Source of the DNA: an uncultured Oscillospiraceae bacterium | GTDB lineage: Bacteria; Bacillota; Clostridia; Oscillospirales; Oscillospiraceae | Direction of reading: 5' to 3' | DNA length: 7,046 nt | Assembly: GCA_944385195.1 (NCBI GenBank) | Contig: CALWWH010000042.1 | Coordinates: 1-7,046 of the forward strand | Shown: positions 1 through 5,700 of the stretch, one piece after another | Numbering within the stretch: the first letter of the stretch is position 1 | How the letters are laid out: each line of letters opens with the position of its first letter | Notes under the pieces: generated by a model | What the model was told of the DNA's origin: nothing | The model's input: the letters and a program-made list of their open reading frames with translations, nothing else | Database searches by the model: none | Made by a program: the position numbers and the translations under genes

Positions 1-1711
1 GATTGAGGCTCTCCTGGAGGATGGCATTGAGATGGGCTGTGCCCGTCTCTCCTTTGCGGGTGGGGCTCAGGACCTGGAACTGGTCCGAGCGGATGTGCAT
101 ATGATCCGGCAAGCGGTGATGGCAAAGGTCGCGGATGGTGGCCGCAACGGCGTCCGGCCGGCGGTGCATAAAGAAAAAGTCCTTGTTCTTGGTCTTGAGG
201 TCGGGAAGCTCCCCCTGATTGACCGCGTGGGCGTTCATGACGATCAGGCTCTCCTGGGCCTGGCGAAAGATCTCCGTCAGGCGGACCGTTTGCCGCCGTT
301 CGGAGCGAATGAGATCTGAAAAAAGGTTTCCCGCCCCCACAGAGGGCAGCTGATCCGGGTCGCCGACCAAAATCAACCGGCACTTGTCCGGCAGCGCCCG
401 CAGAAGGGCGTCCATCAGCAAAAGGTCGACCATGCTCATCTCATCGACAATCATCACGTCCGTGTCCAGCGGCTCACTCTCGTCGTGGTAAAAGCCCAGG
501 GCGCCGGTATCCGGCTGGAATTGCGCCTCCAGGAGGCGGTGGATGGTGCTGGCGGGACGGCCGGTGAGCTCTGCCAGGCGCTTAGCCGCACGGCCTGTGG
601 GGGCGGCGAGGGTGCAGCGCAAGCCCATGTCATCCAGCAGTGCCAGCATGCCTGCCAGCGTCGTGGTTTTACCGGTGCCGGGACCGCCGGTGAGCAGCAG
701 CACCTGGCAGTAGGCAGATTTTTCAATGGCGTCCTCTTGGGCCGGCGCATAGCTTACGCCGGTGCGTTTTGCCACCCGGCGCATCCGCTCAGGGAGGCCC
801 GCAGGGCGTTCCAGCGGCTTTGCCGCCATGGCCCGCAGGCGCTGCGCCACCTGGGTCTCCGCCAGATAGAGCTCCGGCAGATAGATGGCCGTGAGCTTTG
901 CCACCGGCTCTGCGACCACGCGGTCGTTCTCCGTCAGGCGCGCCACCGCCTCGGCGATGGCTGCCTCATCCAGACCCAGCAGCTGGGCCGTGGCCGGCAG
1001 CAGCTTGTGCAATGGCAGGAAAACGTGCCCATTGCCGGTATTGTGCCGCAGCTCAAAAAGCACGCCCGCCTCCACCCGGCGCTCATCGTCGGCGTCGATC
1101 TCCAGAGACAGGGCAAACTGGTCCACCTGGGCAAAGTTCGCGCCGAAGAACGGTTCCGTGAGCAGATACGGGTCATCCTGCAGCGCCTCGATGGCCAGGT
1201 CGCCGTAGACCTTGTAGACCCGCATGGCCAGCTCCGGCGGCAGATGATGGCCCGCCAGAAACTCGATCAGACGCCGCACCCCCACCTGGGAGCGGAAGGA
1301 TTCGCTGATGGCCTGGGCTTTTTTGACCGACATTCCCGGCAGCGCTGCCAGCTGTTCCGGGTGGTTTTCGATCACCTCAAGGCTGTCAGCGCCGAAGGCC
1401 GCGACGATGCGCCTGGCCAGCACCGGGCCAATGCCCCGAATGATGCGGCTGGAGAGATAGGCAAGGATGTCCTCGGTGCTGTCAGGCATCTGCCGCTCGA
1501 GGAAGTCAGCGGCAAACTGCTGCCCGTAGCTGGCATGGCGGGCCCACTTGCCGGTCACGACCAGCTTCTCCCCCACACACAGGAGGGGAATGGTGCCCAC
1601 CACGGTGACGGTCTCGCCGCCCTCGGTCTTCAGCCGCAGGACGGCGTATCCGTTTTCTTCATTTTGATAGACCACTGCGGCCACTGTCCCCCGCAAGATC
1701 GTCTGCTCCAT
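1..1711 (-). CDS. recD2: RecD2-type ATP-dependent DNA helicase (SF1B), C-terminus cut by window edge
   Basis: RecD2 (B. subtilis YrrC type) is a 5'-3' DNA helicase that works in the cytoplasm in DNA repair and replication-fork maintenance, without RecB and RecC. I translated 570 residues on the minus strand. Residues 1-75 form the OB-like N-terminal domain. Helix-hairpin-helix segments follow at about 90-140 (RGIGPVLARRIV, LAALPGMSVKKA), then the RecD2 helical linker. Helicase motifs appear in order: Q motif (Q325), Walker A GGPGTGKTT (342-350, K348), motif Ia APTGRAAKRL (370-379), STIHRLL (388-394), Walker B IVDEMS (421-426, D423/E424), motif III LVGDPDQLPSVGAG (448-461) and EIFRQA (480-485, R483). 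The roughly 340 residues before Walker A separate it from RecBCD-type RecD. The sequence stops near QVLSPTRKGETG, so the SH3-like insert and motifs V-VI, probably 150-250 residues, are missing. The ATG at 1711 is supported by AGGAG seven bases upstream. The gene overlaps the upstream membrane-protein gene by 53 bp. Confidence 0.96.
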   Translation of the reverse strand, partial: MEQTILRGTVAAVVYQNEENGYAVLRLKTEGGETVTVVGTIPLLCVGEKLVVTGKWARHASYGQQFAADFLERQMPDSTEDILAYLSSRIIRGIGPVLARRIVAAFGADSLEVIENHPEQLAALPGMSVKKAQAISESFRSQVGVRRLIEFLAGHHLPPELAMRVYKVYGDLAIEALQDDPYLLTEPFFGANFAQVDQFALSLEIDADDERRVEAGVLFELRHNTGNGHVFLPLHKLLPATAQLLGLDEAAIAEAVARLTENDRVVAEPVAKLTAIYLPELYLAETQVAQRLRAMAAKPLERPAGLPERMRRVAKRTGVSYAPAQEDAIEKSAYCQVLLLTGGPGTGKTTTLAGMLALLDDMGLRCTLAAPTGRAAKRLAELTGRPASTIHRLLEAQFQPDTGALGFYHDESEPLDTDVMIVDEMSMVDLLLMDALLRALPDKCRLILVGDPDQLPSVGAGNLFSDLIRSERRQTVRLTEIFRQAQESLIVMNAHAVNQGELPDLKTKNKDFFFMHRRPDAVAATIRDLCHHRLPDHMHIRSDQFQVLSPTRKGETGTAHLNAILQESLN

Positions 1712-2045
1712 GTGCTCTCTCCTGTGCCTTGTATGTCAGCTCGTTCAGACGGGCGCTGCCCTCGGCAAAGAGGATGCGCCCGTCACTATAGGCCCACCAG
1801 CGCGCCAGACGCAGGGCCTCCTGGTCTAGTCCGGCATCCCAGAGAATCAACCGGGCAGGCCCAAGGCCGCTCTCGCGCAGCCAGACATAGGCCTCGTACT
1901 GCTTTTGCAAGGTCTGCGCATCGCCCTGCGCCTGCCACAGCCAGGCTGCGGGTTTCATCGGCAGCACCAGCGCGCCGAAGAACAGCCACAGCAGCAGGAC
2001 GATGCCCATTGCCGTCAGAAACGAAATAATCAGTTGCCAGATCAT
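1659..2045 (-). CDS. Small single-pass membrane protein of unknown function, upstream of and overlapping recD2
   Basis: I do not recognise a named family in this 128-residue protein. Residues 3-29 form one strongly hydrophobic segment (IISFLTAMGIVLLLWLFFGALVL) with no clear cleavage site, so it is probably an N-terminal membrane anchor. A soluble domain of about 95 residues follows. Its middle (YVWLRESGLGPARLILWDAG, then LDQEALRLARWW) reads as a helix, a beta strand ending in D-x-G-L, and a second helix, suggesting a small alpha/beta fold. From memory, similar short proteins with an N-terminal membrane segment occur in Clostridia, but I cannot name one. The start is well supported: AAGGAGGTG, a near-complete anti-16S match, sits at the proper distance, and a near-consensus promoter lies upstream. 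The last 17 codons overlap recD2 in another frame; the tail (GADDLAGDSGRSGLSK) looks unstructured and is constrained by that overlap. It is the first gene of the leftward unit. Confidence 0.75.
   Translation of the reverse strand: MIWQLIISFLTAMGIVLLLWLFFGALVLPMKPAAWLWQAQGDAQTLQKQYEAYVWLRESGLGPARLILWDAGLDQEALRLARWWAYSDGRILFAEGSARLNELTYKAQERAHGADDLAGDSGRSGLSK
1719..1723 (-). promoter_or_regulatory. Ribosome binding site of recD2, inside the upstream gene
   Basis: On the minus strand AGGAG lies seven bases before the ATG at 1711. It fixes the recD2 start even though both the site and the first 53 bases of recD2 lie within the coding region of the preceding gene. Ribosomes finishing the upstream gene would pass over this site, so the two genes are probably translationally linked (inference). 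Confidence 0.8.
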
Positions 2046-2050
2046 CGTGC

Positions 2051-2059
2051 CACCTCCTT
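2051..2059 (-). promoter_or_regulatory. Very strong Shine-Dalgarno site for the membrane protein
   Basis: The minus strand reads AAGGAGGTG, with AGGAGG seven bases before the ATG at 2045. Nine bases in a row match the anti-Shine-Dalgarno complement, which argues that this unrecognised small gene is real and efficiently translated. Confidence 0.85.
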
Positions 2060-2107
2060 GCCTTATGCTATGCCGCAGGGGTGGAGCACGGTGCCTATAC
2101 AGCGTTT

Positions 2108-2136
2108 ATTATATCGTGATTCCAGGTCAGGGTCAA
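2108..2136 (-). promoter_or_regulatory. Sigma-A-type promoter for the leftward membrane protein-recD2 unit
   Basis: On the minus strand a -35 box TTGACC (plus 2131-2136) is followed after exactly 17 bp by a perfect -10 box TATAAT (plus 2108-2113). Transcription should start near 2101, giving a leader of about 55 bases before the ATG at 2045. A tandem AGGTCA/GGGTCA (plus 2124-2135) overlaps the -35 and spacer and could be a regulator site or chance. Confidence 0.82.
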
Positions 2137-2147
2137 TCATTTCTACG

Positions 2148-2180
2148 AAAAAAGCCCGCGCTTGTCAGCAGCGCGGGCTT
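2148..2180 (-). terminator. Rho-independent terminator for leftward transcripts, between divergent promoters
   Basis: Perfect 10-bp inverted repeat AAGCCCGCGC (2152-2161) and GCGCGGGCTT (2171-2180) around a 9-base loop. On the minus strand the GC-rich stem is followed by six T residues (plus A-run 2148-2153). No T-run follows the stem on the plus strand, so it should stop leftward transcription only. No leftward gene is visible to its right, so it may insulate the recD2 unit from transcription running backwards through rqcP, or end an antisense RNA. The repeat could also act as a DNA operator, because it overlaps the rqcP promoter. Confidence 0.72.
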
Positions 2181-2190
2181 GTGGTATACT
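2162..2190 (+). promoter_or_regulatory. Promoter of rqcP, interlaced with the leftward terminator
   Basis: The -35 box TTGTCA (2162-2167) lies in the loop of the 2152-2180 inverted repeat. A 17-bp spacer runs through the right arm, and TATACT (2185-2190) is preceded by TGG, an extended -10. Predicted transcription start is near 2197, leaving a leader of about 40 bases to the ATG at 2237. It is divergent from the leftward promoter, with the facing -35 boxes about 25 bp apart. Confidence 0.8.
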
Positions 2191-2206
2191 AAAGAAAAAA
2201 GCGCAT

Positions 2207-2221
2207 CCGCGCCCTGCGCGG
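2207..2221 (+). promoter_or_regulatory. Short leader hairpin next to the rqcP ribosome binding site
   Basis: CCGCGC (2207-2212) and GCGCGG (2216-2221) form a perfect 6-bp stem with a 3-base loop in the predicted rqcP leader. The stem ends one base before the Shine-Dalgarno AAAGGAG (2223-2229), so it may stabilise the messenger or affect ribosome access. It may also be chance in GC-rich DNA. Confidence 0.4.
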
Positions 2222-2236
2222 GAAAGGAGCCAGCTT

Positions 2237-2482
2237 ATGCGTCTGGATAAATATCTCAAAGTCAGCCGTATCATCAAGCGCCGCACCGTCGCCAACGAAG
2301 CCTGCGACAACGATCGCGTCATCGTCAACGGCCGTCCGGCCCGCGCCAGCTATGAGGTCAAAGTTGGCGACCGCATCGAAATCCTGTTTGGCAGCAAGAA
2401 GCTCTGCGTTGAAGTCATCACCGTGGCAGATAACGTCCGCAAAGAGGACGCCGTGGGGATGTATCGCGAGATCAGAGACTAA
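2237..2482 (+). CDS. rqcP: RqcP/YabO, S4-domain RNA-binding protein of ribosome quality control
   Basis: RqcP binds the obstructed 50S subunit next to RqcH and peptidyl-tRNA and helps RqcH add C-terminal alanine tails to stalled nascent chains (known for B. subtilis YabO). The 81-residue product is nearly all S4 domain. The alpha-L RNA-binding motif covers about residues 1-50: MRLDKYLKVSRIIKRRTVAN at the N-terminus, then DNDRVIVNGRPAR and KVGDRIEI. It ends in a short basic/acidic tail. Length and sequence match YabO closely, which begins MRLDKFLKVSRLIKRRT. HslR is a related S4 protein, but the size and start fit RqcP better. The ATG at 2237 is preceded by AAAGGAG with good spacing. An in-frame ATG at 2162 lies at the -35 box and is not used. 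The gene has its own promoter and terminator. The yabP, yabQ and divIC neighbours of B. subtilis are absent here. Confidence 0.92.
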   Translation: MRLDKYLKVSRIIKRRTVANEACDNDRVIVNGRPARASYEVKVGDRIEILFGSKKLCVEVITVADNVRKEDAVGMYREIRD

Positions 2483-2540
2483 AACAGAGCATTTGTCGCA
2501 GATTGTTGAAGCCCTATGAGGCGATTGAGACAGATGCAAA

Positions 2541-2570
2541 CGGCCAGGCATTCCGCCTGGCCGCTTTTTT
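2541..2570 (+). terminator. Rho-independent terminator of rqcP
   Basis: Perfect 9-bp stem CGGCCAGGC (2541-2549) and GCCTGGCCG (2555-2563), loop ATTCC, followed by one C and six T residues (2565-2570). It lies 58 bases after the rqcP stop. The bases between hold no coding signal that I can see. The T-run is on the plus strand only, so it ends rightward transcription and separates rqcP from the surface-protein gene. Confidence 0.93.
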
Positions 2571-2613
2571 ACAAAGAAATTGCATTCATCGGCTGGTATT
2601 ATTTCTGGATCTG

Positions 2614-2622
2614 TGATATAAT
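2614..2622 (+). promoter_or_regulatory. Extended -10 promoter for the large surface-protein gene
   Basis: TGATATAAT is an extended -10 element (TGN before a perfect TATAAT at 2617-2622) inside an AT-rich stretch. No good -35 box lies at 16-18 bp, as is common for extended -10 promoters. The start would be near 2629, giving a leader of about 70 bases. Alternatives are TATACT at 2625-2630 and the TATAAA at 2632-2637. A TTTATA-CTA-TATAAA dyad (2623-2637) overlaps the expected start. Confidence 0.6.
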
Positions 2623-2645
2623 TTTATACTATATAAATACACATA

Positions 2646-2676
2646 TGATATTGGCGTGAACTTTGGCACCATATCA
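2646..2676 (+). promoter_or_regulatory. Imperfect inverted repeat in the leader of the surface-protein gene
   Basis: TGATAT (2646-2651) and ATATCA (2671-2676) are perfect complements. With one bulged T, the adjacent GG and CC extend the pairing inward. It lies between the promoter and the ribosome binding site GGAGGG (2689-2694), so it could be an RNA hairpin in the leader or a DNA operator downstream of the start site. No known riboswitch is recognised. Confidence 0.35.
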
Positions 2677-2701
2677 AAAAACAATATTGGAGGGTACGAA
2701 C

Positions 2702-2794
2702 ATGAAGAGAAACAGAACAGCTTCGACCAGAAAACGATGGCTAAGCCTGACGCTGGCCATCGTTTTGCTATTTTGCCCCTTCCCTGCCCTGGCT
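2702..2794 (+). other. Sec signal peptide of the surface protein (residues 1-31)
   Basis: A basic n-region (MKRNRTASTRKR) is followed by a hydrophobic core (residues 13-28, WLSLTLAIVLLFCPFP) and an AxA site ALA at 29-31, with cleavage likely before A32-E33-E34. Cys25 is preceded by LLF, which does not fit a lipobox, so signal peptidase I processing is expected rather than lipidation. Confidence 0.9.
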
Positions 2795-5700
2795 GCGGAA
2801 GAAACCCCGGCAGAGCAGACAGGGGACCTTGGTTTGGCGGGAAAAGTAAAGCTCGGCTACCATATTACATGGAACCAGGGCAAACCGCTTGAAACCGGGC
2901 AGACCTTGGTGGACCTGGACTATCAGTTCACGCTGCGGGAAGCTGGCAGTGTAGCAGACAACGCGCGATATTGGCGGATTTTTGTGGGGGATACTGCGGT
3001 CTTTGACTGCGTATACGAAGTGGCCTTTGGCACAGGGAGCTTGTCTACCGGGGATACCAAATGCCTCTCTGCCAACGCAGCGGTCAGCGGGTATGTAGTG
3101 ACCTACACCCACACGCTCACCCTGGACCCGGGCGTCACTACGTTTACACTCCCTGCGCTAAAGATCCACTATGCCGCCGAGCCAGACGCCCTCGAGGAAC
3201 CCAGCGACACCGCCGTCAAGGACTTCACCGGCACACCCATCACCATTGCCCCGCCGGCGGCCCCGGAACTCATCCTCACCACCGACGCGGCGGACACCCT
3301 TGCCGCAGGGGACCGCTTCACCGTCACCGCGACGGCCAGCGCAGCGACAGGGACAGTGGTGTTTTCCTACGCGCAGCAGAGCCAAACGGTCCGGCTCATC
3401 CAGGGCGCTGCCTCTGCCGCCTTTGAAGCCATAGCGGGGACGCACGATGTGACCGCAGTGCTCGAGGACGCCCTCCTTTCTGCATCCCTGCCCATTACAG
3501 CCCAGGCCGCGCCCGAGCCGGCGGGCTACACAGCGAGGTTTGTCCACGGCCAGACAACGGTGGCTATACTGGAGCATCTAACGACCGTACCCTATGCCCC
3601 CTGGATATCGAATCTGGAGGGCTGGTACACCGACGCTGCATGCACCAATGCAGCGGTTTTTCCCTATGAGCTGGCCCAGGACACGACCTTTTATGCCAAA
3701 TCTGCGGCGCAGACCTGCATCGTGACCTACCGCGGCGCGGGTACGGAGGGCCTGCCGCCCAGCAGCATCGCTGCGGGGACGCAGTTGACGCTCCCGGCGG
3801 CGCCGTCCAGGGAGGGCTATGTGTTTGCCGGCTGGGCGTGCGGGCAGACGGTGTACGCCGCGGAAGACAGCGTTTTGATTTCCGATCACTGCACCGTCAC
3901 GGCCCAATGGACGCCCCAGACGATGACGATCACCTACCCTGCGCTGCTCCCGGCGGGCGTAACACTGACGGCGGGCCCCAGCGCCGTGGACTACGGCGCC
4001 AGTGTGGACTTTTCCATAAGCCTGGCAGAGGGCTATGACCCATCGACGCTGAGGGTCAGCGCCAACGGGCAGCCTCTGGCATGCCTGACCTCCGGGGACG
4101 TGCTGCACTATGGCTTTGTTGCGGCCGAGGACACGGTCCTTTCCATCAGCGCCCCGCAAAAGTACAAGTATACGGTGGCTTTGCCCAGCGGCGAGCACTT
4201 TACCGCGGCATTCTCTGACGGAACCACAGGCCCAAAAGAACTGGCATACGGGGAAACCTACAGCTTTGAGATCACCCCGGCGGAACACTACCGCGTAGAC
4301 CAGGTGCAAATCAACGGCACGCTGCAAGCACAGCCGCCCTATGAGGCCGTGGTCACCGGGCCGCAGAGCATCGCCGTCTGCATAGACCGCATCGAAGTTG
4401 TAACCGTCAGCTACTACATCGACAACCAGCTGGCTATGACCCAGATGGTCGAAAAGGGCTCTGTGCTCACCCCGCTGACCGCACCGGAAAAGACAGGCTA
4501 TCGCTTCAGCGGCTGGTCTTTGAGCGAAGATGACGCCGGAGACCTTCAGGCCGACCTGTGTCTTTATGGCAGCTATTTGCCGCTGACCGGGCAGATTCTG
4601 TACGACGAGCCGGGCATTGAGCCCACCACCAAGGTCTATGATCAGGCCGCGACCCTCAGCACCGTCATTCCAAGCCGCGAGGGATACGACTTCCTGGGGT
4701 GGTCATTGGATGGCGTGACCTACGCCCCGGGCGCGAGTTACCATGAGAACATCAGCCCGGCAGATGGCAGCGTGACGCTGCACGCCTGCTGGAGGATCAA
4801 AACCTACACCGTTTCCCTGCCGTCAATTGCGGGATACAGCATTTCGGCGGTGTCTGCCACGGCAGAGCACGGCGGCAGCTTCCGCTTCCGGGTGGAGCCT
4901 CTGGAACAGTACGGTGATACCGCGCCGGTGGTGTCTGCAAACGGGGTCGAATTGACAGCTGTGGACGGCGTGTACACCATTGAAAACATCACCGAGCCTC
5001 AGACCGTCTCGGTTCAATTGACCCCGGATGCCAGCCACACAGTCGTTTTCCTCAGCCAGGGCCAGACCTATGCGGCCATCCCTGTGGACCACGGCAGCCT
5101 GGTCACGCTGCCGCCGGCCCCGGTGGTGGAGGGATTTGCCTTCGCCGGCTGGTACGCGGGAGGCGCTGCCTTTGATCCGTCCGCGCTTGTCACGGAAGAC
5201 CTGACCCTGACGGCGCAGTTCACGCCGCTCCGCTACACCATCACCTGGCCGCAAGGCGGAACCGGCTGGGTCTTCGACCAGGAGCGTCCGCAGACCGTCA
5301 GCCATGGCCAGGCTGTGCAGTTTACTGTCATTGTCAGCCCGGGCTATCTGCCCGAGAGTTTGACCGTGGGCGCCAACGGCTATGCGCTCTTTCCGCTACA
5401 GGAGGGCAGCACCCTTTCTTACACCCTCCCATCGGTCACAGCGGACACCGTCATCACAGTCAGCGACCCCGCCGCCCAGACGCTATGGCTGCACTACAGT
5501 GCCAATACGACCGATGTGGTGGATGGGATGCCATCTTCAGGGCAGATCCCATACCAGGGCGGCAGTCTTTCCCCGGCAGTGCCGGCCCGGGCGGGCTATA
5601 CCTTCTGCGGCTGGAGCACCACCGCCGATGGCACTGCGCCGCAGTATCAGCCGGGCCAGTGGATCACGATTTGCTCCGATACGACGCTCTACGCCCTCTG

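Noticed and set aside
485..2029. Long plus-strand reading frame of 514 codons opposite recD2 and the membrane protein gene
   Set aside because: It is antisense to well-recognised helicase motifs, has no family resemblance, is rich in His, Arg and Gln as expected of a GC-rich shadow frame, and has no good ribosome binding site.
2162..2236. Upstream in-frame ATG that would extend rqcP by 25 residues
   Set aside because: The ATG overlaps the -35 box and lies upstream of the predicted transcription start. The added residues do not resemble RqcP, whereas the ATG at 2237 has a good Shine-Dalgarno site and the family's usual N-terminus.
2189..2551. Minus-strand reading frame of 120 codons opposite rqcP
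   Set aside because: It starts inside the rqcP terminator stem, has no visible ribosome binding site or family resemblance, and is the complement of a conserved gene.
2762..2776. Possible lipobox (L-L-F-C, residues 22-25) in the surface-protein signal peptide
   Set aside because: Position -1 to the cysteine is Phe, where Gly, Ala or Ser is needed, and a better AxA site follows at residues 29-31.
2656..2892. Plus-strand reading frame overlapping the start of the surface-protein gene in another frame
   Set aside because: It has no ribosome binding site and no recognisable domain; the frame starting at 2702 has the signal peptide, a strong Shine-Dalgarno site and a long continuation.
3578..4327. 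Minus-strand reading frame of 249 codons inside the surface-protein gene
   Set aside because: The plus strand here encodes clear InlB B-type repeats; the opposite frame shows only the low-complexity composition of a shadow frame.
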